From Trissonchulus latispiculum (taxonomy: Eukaryota > Nematoda > Enoplea > Enoplida > Ironidae): a stretch of 64,000 nucleotides of DNA. A model generated the notes under the pieces. It saw nothing but the letters and a program-made list of their open reading frames with translations. It did not search any database and had not been told where the DNA came from. The translations under genes and the position numbers were made by a program. The stretch is taken from assembly GCA_030248195.1 (NCBI GenBank), contig JASAND010032069.1:117845-181844 (forward strand), read 5' to 3'. This document shows positions 23,274 to 35,074 of this stretch, piece by piece (within the stretch, counting starts at the first letter, position 1; the number at the start of each line of letters is the position of its first letter).

Positions 23274-23479
23274 GGAGCGTCGTACAAATTGTAGACGGGT
23301 TCCCGTTAGAAAACCCTCGGGAAAATTTTCTCAAAAATCCCGTCCACCTGCAATGTTTTCCCGTCTAGTTTTTTCTTAGCTAACGTCACTTCTCTACAGC
23401 AAACTGCAGCCTTTATATATTTATATGCAGTAACAGCAGCATGTCATATATAAAATCATACTTGCAGCAACACTTGCAC

Positions 23480-24025
23480 CAAGAGTGCATAATTGCACTA
23501 TATATAAGAAGAAGAGTAAGCCACTAGAGGGCTCCTCTTCTTGGCATTGCGTAACGGTGCTCCGACCACAATACGCGAATGTTCCCCCGTTTGGTGGGGG
23601 GGGGGGTAGCTCTCTTCGACAAAGAATACCCCCCCTCCGTTTGGTGGGGGGGTAGCAGAAAAGAGGTCCCCGTTTGGTGGGGGGGTATGCAAAAGGGGTC
23701 CCCGTTTGGGGGGGGGGGTCGCCAACAGCCAATCAGATTCATCCAATCTTAGCCTGACTTGGCGACCCCCCCCCAAACGGGGACCCCATTCTGCCTACCC
23801 CCCCCCCACCAAACGGGGACCCCTTTTGCATACCCCCCCACCAAACGGGGACCCCTTTTGCCTACCCCCCCACCAAATGGGGAGGGGGTATGCTTGTCGA
23901 CCCCCCCACCAAACGGGGGAACATTCGCGTATTGTGGTCGGAGCACCGTTACGCAATGCCAAGAAGAGAAGCCCTCTAGTGGCTTACTCTTCTTCTATAA
24001 TAAAGGAATAAATTATGGACTCTTG
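23480..24025. mobile_element. CAAGAGT-family foldback element, 7-bp TSD
   Basis: 546 bp with termini CAAGAGTGCATAATTGC and CTCTTG. Duplication CTTGCAC at 23473-23479 and 24026-24032. Sub-terminal arms carry GAAGAGTAAGCCACTAGAGG and its complement. The interior is a set of inverted repeats built from CCCGTTTGGTGGGGGGG units. No coding capacity. Confidence 0.85.
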
Positions 24026-24117
24026 CTTGCACGTATGTGTGGCTTAGCATACAAGAACAACAGCAAAGAGCTTGTGACGAAAGCAGGCTAGTAAAAAGCT
24101 AAAATAAATCCTGCTAA

Positions 24118-25344
24118 CGGCCGTTTGCACCAAATGTGGTTAACCATTTGCTAACCATATGGTTATTTGCTAACCAAATGGTTAACTAACCATTTGCTAA
24201 CCATAACCATATGGTTAGCAGTAACTTTCTTGCACCAAATGTGGTTAGCAAATGGTTAGTCAACCATGTGGTTAGCAAATGGTTAGCAGGAGCTAGAGGC
24301 GGGACTTCTCTGAACCAATCAGACTACGCCGCTGCACTCGTTTGTCCAATGAATTACATTGAAATTTTTAAAAGCTTCACTCACGATTAAACACATTTCA
24401 ATGTCGTGTATCTATCTATATAATTCCGATCTTGTGCCTTCTGTCTATATGAAAACGAACTTTTATAATTTACAAAGTATATAGGTACAAAACGATAAAG
24501 GTCATATAAAAGCAGCGACATCTTGTGATCAACTGCACCAAAATTATAATTCGAATACAACTACTTTTCAAGAGCACTACCGATTTGAGCAATAGAAGAT
24601 AGTTTTAACTTTTCTTACTAACTTAAATATGAATCACGCAAAAACATTGAATCACTTCAACATGTTACATATATATACTCCAACATGAATATACATTCCA
24701 TTAATTCTTTCTTAGTTGTACGGTTTGGTCTGTAAGTTTCTTGCCAGAACCTGAAAATTCACTGCAAGTTCGTGGTTAACCCTGCTCGAGAGCAGGGTTA
24801 GCCAACCACATGTTAACCACTTGCTTTGGAACGTCGTCCAAATTATAAACGGGATCCCATGCAACATCCCGGGGGAAAATTTGTTAAAATTTCCCGTTGA
24901 AACTGGGCTTTATCCCCGTTGTCTGACGGGGTTTTCTAGTTTTTGCTGTTTTCAAAAAGCTTTGCTTTTGTAGCAGTCTTGACAAAAAGTTGATTTGGAA
25001 AGATAAATCTTACTGTGCTTACGTATATGTGGTGCTTACAGCAAGTACGCTTAGATACATTAAAAAACTTGGCCAAGTGAAAAGGTTTGCACTAACTGAC
25101 GGGAAAATTTTTAAGCATCATAAAAACTAACCCCGTCAGAAAACCCGTCTAGAGCGGGGTCTTTTCAACGGGTTCCCGTCAAAATTCCCGTTGTAATTTG
25201 GACGACGTTCCTTAGCATTTGGTTAGCAAGTGGTTAAGTTAACCACATTTGGTGCAAAATAGTTTGTGGTTAACTTCTAGTTAACCAAGTGGTTAGCAGC
25301 AAACCCGCTAACCATTTGCTAACCACATTTGGTGCAAACCAGTG
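24118..25344. mobile_element. Harbinger-like MITE, copy 1
   Basis: Left end CGGCCGTTTGCACCAAATG, right end complement of CACTGGTTTGCACCAAATG; TAA at 24115-24117 and 25345-25347. Inner arms are full of GGTTAGCAAATGGTTA-type inverted repeats. It contains a nested element at 24828-25211. Same family as 41422-42246. Confidence 0.8.
24828..25211. mobile_element. GGAACGTCG-family element nested in the MITE
   Basis: 384 bp. Both ends are GGAACGTCGTCCAAATTA and its complement. Flanks TTT/TTA suggest a 3-bp TTA duplication with one change. Second member of the family at 23274-25418. Confidence 0.75.
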
Positions 25345-25423
25345 TAAGAAACCCGTCCTAGACGGGAAAAATGAAACGGGATTTGCTATTTTCCCGTTGT
25401 GTATTTGGACGACGTTCCTAAAT

Positions 25424-25505
25424 AATCTTATCAAAAATGAACGATCACGTGAAACAAAGTATTTGAAAAGTAAATTTACGGTTTTTGATGCACTAGCTAC
25501 CAGGG
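25424..25505 (-). pseudogene. LINE fragment continuing beyond the nested insertions
   Basis: Minus strand reads ASASKTVNLLFKYFVSRDRS then FLIRLF, the continuation of the LINE remnant interrupted at 23273. Confidence 0.6.
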
Positions 25506-26730
25506 ATGGAAACTGGGTCATGGGTCATTGGGTCATGGGTCGTTTGGGTCGCTATTTTTGCTTGGGTCACTGGGTCTTGGGTCACTAATTTTGGGAAACC
25601 TTTGGGTCAGGCTGGGTCTGGGTCAAGCATCCTATGGGTCACTTTTGGTCTGGGTCAGCAATTTTAGTGGGTCATTTTGGGTTTGGATCACAGGGGTTCT
25701 ACCAAATCTTTAAAGTTTCAATTTTCGTGTTGGAAGTTTAGCAGTTTTAAAGGTAAACCCATCTTTTCTGGAAAATGATCGCGCCTTCTTCGCGATCACT
25801 ACCAAATTAGTTAAATTTAGGAGTCATTTAGTAGTTAGGTGTGACTTGCTTTGCCATTCTATTTGAGTCGATTCACATAGTAAAAGCACGTAGACCAAGG
25901 TGGGCACATTTCTGTCGATTCTAAAATTTTACAGCATCAACCACTCAGGTCTCAAAAGCAGAATGTCCAGCATGCTGCAGTGGCTACATTATTTCTTTCA
26001 ATTCTAAATACCACCATTAAAAAAGTAATGAAAATTTTCCAATTTGAGTTAACTTTTAAAATTATAATGCTAGCTAAATGGTTTTAAAGTGTTTTAAATG
26101 CAAAAAATACAAATGCTTCCAGAACAATTTTGGTTCCTTAGTTTCCTTCCTTGACTTCCCCTTACCATTAAGTTAAAATTTTAACTATTGAAAAAATTTA
26201 AACTTGAATTTGTATGCCCCGTGCTAAATTTTAAAGTTATTGGTCAAAAAAAAAACAAAAGTTAGGGCTTTTGGGAAATCGCGAAAGATACCTCGTCTCA
26301 CATTTTCTTTAAATAAAAAACCTTGTCTCGGATTGCATATCTAGTAATTCAAAATTGAAAACAACCGGTCCATGTTTAGCTGGCTTTTTGTAATAAAAAC
26401 AAACTGTTGATCTAGTTTCATAAGTGGGTGGAATGACTTATTCTTGCATCTTTCCAAAAATTAAGAAAGTTAGGGAGTTTCAAAAACATTGCACAATGGG
26501 ACAATATCGGTTAGGTAAAGTCAGTCTGTGTAACGTTATTCGATTGGGTCATTTGGGTCTGGGTCAGGAAAATTCTTGGGTCAGTTGGGTCTGGGTCACG
26601 AAAACGTTTGGGTCATTGGGTCTGGGTCACTAAATTTTAAAATTTTATGGGTCACCTTGGGTCTGGGTCAAATTTGCGTTTGGGTCGAGTGGGTCATGGG
26701 TCACAAAAAGTGACCCAGTTTCCATTCCTG
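25501..26730. mobile_element. hAT-like non-autonomous element with TGGGTC repeats
   Basis: 1230 bp, termini CAGGGATGGAAACTGGGTCA and its near complement TGACCCAGTTTCCATTCCTG. 8-bp flanks CTAGCTAC (25493-25500) and CTAGCTAA (26731-26738). The paralogue at about 27610 lacks it. Both sub-terminal regions consist of degenerate TGGGTC/TGGGTCA repeats; no transposase is seen. Confidence 0.85.
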
Positions 26731-27399
26731 CTAGCTAAGCTACGGTACTGGAGTAATGGTATATATTCAAATTTCAAATTATTTTGCACGGTTACGTGGC
26801 AATTTTTAAAACTTTAATAAAACAGAGATTGGAGGTAACCAGCTCGGGTAATGGTCTTTTAATATTTTAGCAATGGGACCACATGTATATTTGGCTTGAC
26901 AATAAGTGAAATCGGGGCCATAAAACTTAGTATCCAGCTACCTCCTTCTCTTCAGGTGTAAATTTGTCGTTAAAGCAAAAATCAAAATAAAGTAAAAAAC
27001 CTAAATTATGGAAATTTGAGGACGCATCAGAAATAAAAAAATCAAAATTACACGATTTGGCACCTGCATCAAAAGTCAAAAATCAAAATTTCAAATATTA
27101 GCCCTGCATCAAAAATCAAAATTCTGAAAAAGACGAAATCAAAACAGTCCTACAATCCACCACTGACAAAATCCTGAAAAGTAACGAAACATTCCAACCT
27201 AGAACTAGTTATATATAGTATTGGCTGACTCTACTTACGATTATCATTTTACGAGCACACTGATCACTCGCTGCATTACTCGCTGCTTTCGGAAGAATGA
27301 GTAATGACAAGCCGTTGGCCTGTCAAGACAACAGACAAGCCGTTGGCCGGATTTTCCGCATCGCTAGAAGACTTCTTTCTTCCAGACTTTCAAGGTTCC

Positions 27400-27645
27400 C
27401 GATAACTGAAATTTGACATCCCGTGTAATCTTACAGTGAACCGTCTCTGGACATTCTCCATTAAAGTTAATATCTTTTATATAGAAAGGAGACCAAACTT
27501 CAGAAGCTGATTCCAATTTAGGTCGAACATAAGTTTTAAATAATCTTATCAAAAATGAACGATCACGTGAAAGAAAGTATTTGAAAAGTAATTTTACGGT
27601 TTTTGATGCACTAGCTACGGTACTGGAGTAATGGTATATATTCAA
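27400..27645 (-). pseudogene. LINE reverse-transcriptase C-terminal fragment
   Basis: Minus-strand peptide SFLIRLFKTYVRPKLESAS and VWSPFYIKDI match the conserved end of non-LTR retrotransposon reverse transcriptases. After a frameshift it continues as ENVQRRFTVRLHGMSNFSYRE. Truncated at both ends. Copies at 23125-23273 and 25424-25505. Confidence 0.75.
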
Positions 27646-27740
27646 ATTTCAAATTATTTTGCACGGTTACGTGGCAATTTTTAAACCATTTAATAAAACA
27701 GAGATTGGATGTAAACAGCTCGGGTAATGGTCTTTGAATA

Positions 27741-27916
27741 TTTTAGGAAGCGCAGGAAGTTCGCTTGTGATCCTTCAACGTTTGCCATATGGGAACTCCA
27801 TCCAATCCAAGAACTGGCACCAAAAGAGGCGAGCTCTGCCCAAGGATTCTGGAAGGACGGCACCAAAGGAACACCTCCAACTTAAAGTGCTCTGCTAAGA
27901 CTTTGCTGTATTGCGA
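27741..27916. repeat. Left target flank of foldback element, copy 1
   Basis: About 175 bp beginning near TTTTAGGAAGCGCAGG and ending GTATTGCGA. The same flank is repeated at 29253-29428 and 30741-30916 because the left arm is tandemly duplicated. It is open in one frame, ending KTLLYC, that would continue into 36962-37223. Confidence 0.7.
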
Positions 27917-28059
27917 GGTGCTTCCTAAACTGCGGCCCGGCCCGGCCCAAATTGCCTAAAATGCGGCCTCATGTTAAATTTTCAAAATACACTATAATTG
28001 GATTTTTGGGCCGCAAATAGCCCAAAGTGCGGCCCTAGGCGCAAATTTCCTAAACTGCG

Positions 28060-28990
28060 GCCCGTCATCCTTGGCCGCAAGTTGCCTAAACTGCGGCCCA
28101 ATCATCCTTGGCCGCAAACTGCCTAAAATGCGGCCCGAACAGTCTTTGGGCCGCAAACTGCCTAAAATGCGGCCCGAACTGTCTTTGGGCCGCAAACTGC
28201 CTAAAGTGCGGCCCGACCAGTCTTTGGGCCGCAAACTGCCTAAAATGCGGCCCGAACTGTCTTTGGGCCGCAAACTGCCTAAAATGCGGCCCGACCAGTC
28301 TTTGGGCCGCAAACTGCCTAAAATGCGGCCCGACCTGGATTTGGGCCGCACACTGGCGACATTGCGGCCCGTACTATTTTTGGGCCGCAAACTGCCTAAA
28401 GTGCGGCCCGAACTGTCTTTGGGCCGCAAAATGCCTAAAATGCGGCCCGAACTGTCTTTGGGCCGCAAACTGCCTAAAAAGCGGCCCGACCTGTCTTTGG
28501 GCCGCAAACTGCCTAAAATGCGACCCGAACTGTCTTTGGGCCGCAAACTGCCTAAAATGCGGCCCGACTTGTCTTTGGGCCGCAAACTGCCTAAAATGCG
28601 GACCGAACAGTCTTTGGGCCGCAAACTGCCTAAAATGCGGCCCGAACTGTCTTTGGGCCGCAAAATGCCTAAAATGCGGCCAGAACTGTCTTTGGGCCGC
28701 AAACTGCCTAAAAAGCGGCCCGACCTGTCTTTGGGCCGCAAACTGCCTAAAATGCGACCCGAACTGTCTTTGGGCCGCAAACTGCCTAAAATGCGGCCCG
28801 ACCTGTCCTTGGGCCGCAAACTGCCTAAACTGCGGCCCGAACTGTTTTTGGGCCGCAAACTGCCTAAAATGCGGCCCGAACTGTTTTTGGCCGCAAACTG
28901 CCTAAAATGCGGCCCCAACTGTCTTTGTGCTGCAAAATGTCTAAAATGCGGCCCGAACTGTCTTTAGGCCGCAAAATGCCTAAAATGCGG
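28060..28990 (+). repeat. 39-bp minisatellite array A
   Basis: About 24 units. The unit contains GCGGCCC, an 11-nt loop and GGGCCGC (a 7-bp perfect stem), then AAACTGCCTAAAAT. Because 39 is divisible by 3 and the unit lacks stops in several frames, long artificial ORFs of 13-residue repeats appear on both strands. Confidence 0.95.
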
Positions 28991-29589
28991 CCCCAACTTT
29001 TTGTTTCCTGCTCGGGGGGGCATAGTTTTAGGGGGGTTTTGGACGTGTTAGGGGTGTCTTCCCAAATTATTTGGCCAGATCCTCCATATTTGATGACATA
29101 GCCTCCCCCCAACTCTCCGCTACCCCCGCTAATAACTGAGTAAGAGTAAAATAAGAGAAACCACGATGAGACTCAGTGTAAGCAGTGTTCTTCCTAATTT
29201 CGATGCATTTCTGTGCTGGAATCATTTGAAAACTGTCTTTGGTCTTTGAATATTTTAGGAAGCGCAGGAAGTTCGCTTGTGATCCTTCAACGTTTGCCAT
29301 ATGGGAACTCCATCCAATCCAAGAACTGGCACCAAAAGAGGCGAGCTCTGCCCAAGGATTCTGGAAGGACGGCACCAAAGGAACACCTCCAACTTAAAGT
29401 GCTCTGCTAAGACTTTGCTGTATTGCGAGGTGCTTCCTAAACTGCGGCCCGGCCCGGCCCGACCCGGCCCAAATTGCCTAAAATGCGGCCTCATGTTAAA
29501 TTTTCAAAATACACTAGAATTGGATTTTTGAGCCGCAAATAGCCTAAAGTGCGGCCCTAGGCCGCAAATTTCCTAAACTGCGGCCCGTC

Positions 29590-30480
29590 ATCCTTGGCCA
29601 CAAGTTGCCTAAACTGCGGCCCAATCATCCTTGGCCGCAAACTGCCTAAAATGCGGCCCGAACAGTCTTTGGGCCGCAAACTGCCTAAAATGCGGCCCGA
29701 ACTGTCTTTGGGCCGCAAACTGCCTAAAGTGTGGCAAGATCAGTCTTTGGGCCGCAAACTGCCTAAAATGCGGCCCGAACTGTCTTTGGGCCGCAAACTG
29801 CCTAAAACTGCGGCCCGACCTGTCTTTGGGCCGCAAACTGCCTAAACTGCGGCACCGAACTATTTTTGGGCCGCAAACTGCCATAAGTGCGGCCCGAACT
29901 GTCTTTGGGCCGCAAAATGCCTAAAATGCGGCCCGAACTGTCTTTGGGCCGCAAACAGCCTAAAAAGCGGCCCGACCGGTCTGAGGGCCGCAAACTGCCT
30001 AAAATGCGACCCGAACTGTTCTTTGGGCCGCAAAGTGCCTAAAGTGCGGCCCGACTTGTCTTTGGGCCGCAAACTGCCTAAAATGCGGACCGAACAGTCT
30101 TTGGGCCGCAAACTGCCTAAAATGCGGCCCGAACTGTCTTTGGGCCGCAAAATGCCTAAAATGCGGCCCGAACTGTCTTTGGGCCGCAAACTGCCTAACA
30201 CGCGCCCCGACCTGTCTTTGGGCCGCAAACTGCCTAAAATGCGACCCGAACTGTCTTTGGGCCGCAAACTGCCTAAAATGCGGCCCGAACTGTCCTTGGG
30301 CCGCAAACTGCCTAAACTGCGGCCCGAACTGTTTTTGGGCCGCAAACTGCCTAAAATGCGGCCCGAACTGTTTTTGGCCGCAAACTGCCTAAAATGCGGC
30401 CCCAACTGTCTTTGTGCTGCAAAATGTCTAAAATACGGCCCGAACTGTCTTTAGGACGCTAAATGCCTAAAATGCGGCCC
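29590..30480 (+). repeat. 39-bp minisatellite array B
   Basis: About 22-23 units of the same repeat, with scattered single-base indels. Confidence 0.95.
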
Positions 30481-31079
30481 CAACTTTTTGTTTCCTGCTC
30501 GGGGGGGGCATAGTTTTAGGGGGGTTTTGGACGTGTTAGGGGTGTCTTCCCAAATTATTTGGCCAGATCCTCCATATTTGATGACATAGCCTCCCCCTAA
30601 CTCTCCGCTACCCCCGCTAATAACTGAGTAAGAGTAAAATAAGAGAAACCACGATGAGACTCAGTGTAAGCAGTGTTCTTCCTAATTTCGATGCATTTCT
30701 GTGCTGGAATCATTTGAAAACTGTCTTTGGTCTTTGAATATTTTAGGAAGCGCAGGAAGTTCGCTTGTGATCCTTCAACGTTTGCCATATGGGAACTCCA
30801 TCCAATCCAAGAACTGGCACCAAAAGAGGCGAGCTCTGCCCAAGGAATCTGGAAGGACGGCACCAAAGGAACACCTCCAACTTAAAGTGCTCTGCTAAGA
30901 CTTTGCTGTATTGCGAGGTGCTTCCTAAACTGCTGCCCGGCCCGGCCCGGCCCGGCCCAAATTGCCTAAAATGCGGCCTCATGTTAAATTTTCAAAATAC
31001 ACTATAATTGGATTTTTGGGCCGCAAATAGCCTAAAGTGCGGCCGTAGGCCGCAAATTTCCTAAACTGCGGCCCGTCAT

Positions 31080-32935
31080 CCTTGGCCGCAAGTTGCCTAA
31101 ACTGCGGCCCAATCATCCTTGGCCGCAAACTGCCTAAAATGCGGCCCGAACTGTCTTTGGGCCGCAAACTGCCTAAAGTGCGGCCCGACTTGTCTTTGGG
31201 CCGCAAACTGCCTAAAATGCGGACCGAACAGTCTTTGGGCCGCAAACTGCCTAAAATGCGGCCCGAACTGTCTTTGGGCCGCAAAATGCCTAAAATGCGG
31301 CCAGAACGTCTTTGGGCCGCAAACTGCCGAAAAAGCGGCCCGACCTGTCTTTGGGCCGCAAACTGCTAAAATGCGACCCGAACGTCTTTGGGCCGCAAAC
31401 TGCCAAAATGCGGCCCGACCCGTCCTTGGCCGCAGAACGCCTAAACTGCGGCCGGAACTGTTTTGGGCCGTAAACTGCAGAAATGCGGCCCGAACCGTCT
31501 TTGCCGCAAACTGCCCAAAAATGCGGCCCCTGTCTTTGTGCTGCAAAATGTCTAAAATGCGGCCCGAACTGTCTTGGGCCGCAAAATGCCTAGAACTGCG
31601 GCCCCAACTTTTGTTTCCTGCTGGGGGCCAAGCTAGTGCGGTCTCGAACAGTGTTGGGGCCGCAACTGCCTAAATTATGTGGATCCTCGATCCGTCTTTG
31701 GGGATGCCACATGCGGCCGCCCCGTCTCTGGCCGCAACCTCCCGCTAAACTGAGTCACGAAGTGTAATAAGCCGCAAACTGACTAACGTGGGGCCCGACC
31801 CAATGAGTTGTTCCGCAAACGCCGAAACGGCGGCATCGAAACTGTCTTGGCTCGAATATCAAGAAGCAGTGCGGCCGACCCTTCCGTTGCCAAGGCGGCC
31901 CCACAACTGTCTCGAAAGTCGGCTCCACAACGAAATTGGGACTGCAAAGAACACTCGCTTAAAAATGCGGCTAGACCCGTCTTTGCGGCCGCACAGATGC
32001 CTAAACTGGGCCGCGACCCGTTCTTGGGGAGAACCTCTAAAATGCGCCCCGCACTATTGACAAACTGCCAAATGCACTAGAACGATGGCCAAATTGCCCA
32101 AAGTGCGACTCTCGACAACGTTGGCCGTAAATTCCTAAAACGCGGCGTGATCTCTCTTTGGCTCGCAAGTTGCACTAAACTGCGGCCCGACATCCTTGGC
32201 CGCAAACTGCCTAAAATGCGGCCCGAGCTGTCTTTGGGCCGCAAACTGCCTAAACTGGCGGCGAACTGTTTTTGGGCCGCAAACTGTCTAAAATGCGGCC
32301 CGAACTTTGTTTGGGCCGCAAACTGCCTAAAAGTGCGGCCCGAACTGTCTTTGGGCCGCAAAATGCCTAAAATGCGGCCCGAACTGTCTTTGGGCCGCAA
32401 ACTGCCTAAAAAGCGGCCCGACCTGTCTTTGGGCCGCAAACTGCCTAAAATGCGACCCGAACTGTCTTTGGGCCGCAAACTGCCTAAAATGCGGCCCGAC
32501 TTGTCTTTGGGCCGCAAACTGCCTAAAATGCGGCCCGAACAGTCTTTGGGCCGCAAACTGCCTAAAATGCGGCCCGAACTGTCTTTGGGCCGCAAAATGC
32601 CTAAAATGCGGCCCGAACTGTCTTTGGGCCGCAAAGTTCCTAAAAAGCGGCCCGACCTGTCTTTGGGCCGCAAACTGCCTAAAATGCGACCCGAACTGTC
32701 TTTGGGCCGCAAACTGCCTAAAATGCGGCCCGACCTGTCTTTGGGCCGCAAACTGCCTAAACTGCGGCCCGAACTGTTTTTGGGTCGCAAACTGCCTAAA
32801 ATGCGGCCCGAACTGTTTTTGGCCGCAAAGTGCCTAAAATGCGGCCCCAACTGTCTTTGTGCTGCAAAATGTCTAAAATGCGGCCCGAACTGTCTTTAGG
32901 CCGCAAAATGCCTAAAATGCGGCCCCAACTTTTTG
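31080..32935 (+). repeat. 39-bp minisatellite array C, degenerate in the middle
   Basis: Regular units at 31080-31290 and 32190-32935. Between about 31290 and 32160 the units contain many single-base deletions and rearranged words, unlike the neighbours. Confidence 0.85.
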
Positions 32936-33764
32936 TTTCCTGCTCGGGGGGGGGGGGGGCATAGTTTTAGGGGGGTTTTGGACGTGTTAGGGGTGTCTTC
33001 CCAAATTATTTGGCCAGATCCTCCATATTTGATGACATAGCCTCCCCCCAACTCTCCGCTACCCCCGCTAATAACTGAGTAAGAGTAAAATAAGAGAAAC
33101 CACGATGAGACTCAGTGTAAGCAGTGTTCTTCCTAATTTCGATGCATTTCTGTGCTGGAATCATTTGAAAACTGATGTCAACTTTTTTGTCAAGCAAAAG
33201 GTGGGTCTAATGATGATATTAAGTTCTAGTTATTCTTTACATAAATCAGCAATATCATTTGATCAAAATTTTGGTGTATTCAAAGCAGTGTTGACATCCG
33301 GGATGGGATCCCATGGGATCCCATGGAATGGGATGGGATGGGATTGAAAACTCATCCCATGTGGGATCAGTGGGATTTTGTGGGATCATTTTGCCTTACA
33401 ATTGTCCTCAAACACCGTTTCCCAATTTTGAAAAGTGCAATATTTTGGTAAATTTGGCATAAAATGTCTGTTCAATTTCATGATTGGCGTTTTGATGACT
33501 ACCAGCAAACAAAGCGTGGAGCTCTTTAAGGTGCTGGTCTGTTATCGCTTTGTGTATATAAATGTACATAACCTTACAGGGTCCAGCAATTTTTATGATG
33601 AAAGTAGATGAACATTTTTTAACATTCTGGGACTAGTCCCGCATTTTTAGGTGAAAAGATAAAAATCATTGGTTTTTTGCAACTATTCTCTCAAATTTAA
33701 TAGGCGCTGAATTGGAGGATCTTTGTCACTTTACTCAGCAGGGTGCTCGTCGGGTCTAATGGGT

Positions 33765-34260
33765 CTCTTGCGCTCACCCCCCAGCCCTAACTTTTGATTT
33801 TTTTGACCAATAACTTTGAAATTTGGTGTGGGTGCATACTAGAGGCTGACGAATTCAAAAATTAAAAAATTTTAAAGTTTTAAAAAAATTTTAAAAAATT
33901 TTAAATTTTAGTTTGGTAAAGGGGGGGACCAAGGGGAACCAAAACATTTTTTAAAACATTTTGCTGAAATCTTGCATACAGGGGTTTTCTGGGGCGCTGA
34001 GCACGGATCTGAAATCCGTTTCTCGATTCAGCTTTTCGTTTAGCTCAGGATTAGCTTACATCTTAAGCTTACAACTTTAGCTAATGTTACAGCTAAGCTT
34101 ACAACTAAAATTTAAAATTTTTAAAAATTTTTTAAAACTTTAAAATTTTTTAATTTTTGAATTCGTCAGCCTCTAGTATGCACCCACACCAAATTTCAAA
34201 GTTATTGGTCAAAAAAATCAAAAGTTAGGGCTGGGGGGTGAACGCAAGAGACCCATTAGA
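33765..34260. repeat. Palindromic dispersed repeat (copy 2) at foldback centre
   Basis: The loop and innermost arms match 8590-9035: TTGGTCAAAAAA-type ends and a core GAGCACGGATCTGAAATCCG. This palindromic repeat therefore sits at the symmetry centre of the giant foldback. Confidence 0.7.
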
Positions 34261-35074
34261 CCCGACGAGCACCCTGCTGAGTAAAGTGACAAAGATCCTC
34301 CAATTCAGCGCCTATTAAATTTGAGAGAATAGTTGCAAAAAACCAAAGATTTTTATCTTTTCACCTAAAAATGAGGGACTAGTCCCAGAATGTTAAAAAA
34401 TGTTCATCTACTTTCATCATAAAAATTGGTGGACCCTGTAAGGTTATGTACATTTATATACACAAAGCGATAACAGACCAGCACCTTAAACAGCTCCATG
34501 CTTTGTTTGCTGGTAGTCATCAAAACGCCAATCATGAAATTGAACAGACATTTTATACCAAATTTACCAAAATATTGCACTTTTCAAAATTGGGAAACGG
34601 TGTTTGAGGACAATTGTATGGCAAAATGATCCCACAAAATCCCACTGATCCCACATGGGATGAGTTTTCAATTCCATCCCATCCCATTCCATGGGATCCC
34701 ATGGGATCCCATCCCAGATGTCAACACTGCTTTGAATACACCAAAATTTTGATCAAATGATATTGCTGATTTATGTAAAGAATAACTAGAACTTAATAGC
34801 ATCATTAGACCCACCTTTTGCTTGACAAAAAAGTTGACATCAGTTTTCAAATGATTCCAGCACAGAAATGCATCGAAATTAGGAAGAACACTGCTTACAC
34901 TGAGTCTCATCGTGGTTTCTCTTATTTTACTCTTACTCAGTTATTAGCGGGGGTAGCGGAGAGTTGGGGGAGGGTATGTCATCAAATATGGAGTGGAGGA
35001 TCTGGCCAAATAATTTGGGAAGACACCCCTAACACGTCCAAAACCCATCTAAAACTATGCCCCCCGAGCAGTAA

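Larger units (their letters stand above)
23274..25418. mobile_element. GGAACGTCG-family element, host of nested insertions
   Basis: Termini GGAGCGTCGTACAAATT and the complement of GGAACGTCGTCCAAAT. Flanked by TAA (23271-23273, 25419-25421). The paralogue at about 27534-27545 reads TTTTAAATAATC without the insertion. The internal sequence repeats CCCGT/ACGGG words. It contains the 23480-24025 element and the 24118-25344 element. TAA duplications fit the PIF/Harbinger superfamily. Confidence 0.8.
22010..27740. repeat. Tandemly repeated block carrying LINE remnants
   Basis: Units start with AATGGTCTTTTAATATTTTA (22010, 26852) and contain ATCAAAA-rich sequence, a shared segment GACAAGCCGTTGGCC and a LINE fragment. 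The unit at 26852-27740 is uninterrupted. The preceding unit is split by insertions at 22661-22969, 23274-25418 and 25501-26730. An extra partial unit lies at about 22010-22575. Confidence 0.8.
27917..30907. repeat. Two extra tandem copies of the foldback left arm
   Basis: Arms starting GGTGCTTCCTAAAC at 27917 and 29429. Each has about 23 units of the 39-bp minisatellite, a unique segment of about 230 bp ending GAAAACTG, then a new copy of the target flank. The periods are about 1.51 and 1.49 kb. Confidence 0.85.

Noticed and set aside
27992..28918. Long open frames (up to 308 codons) in the satellite, on both strands
   Set aside because: They are consequences of a stop-free 39-bp repeat and occur simultaneously in several frames.
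29213..29410. Frame through the foldback left flank as a gene of its own
   Set aside because: It stops before the element and is repeated three times with it; a different frame joins the right flank better.
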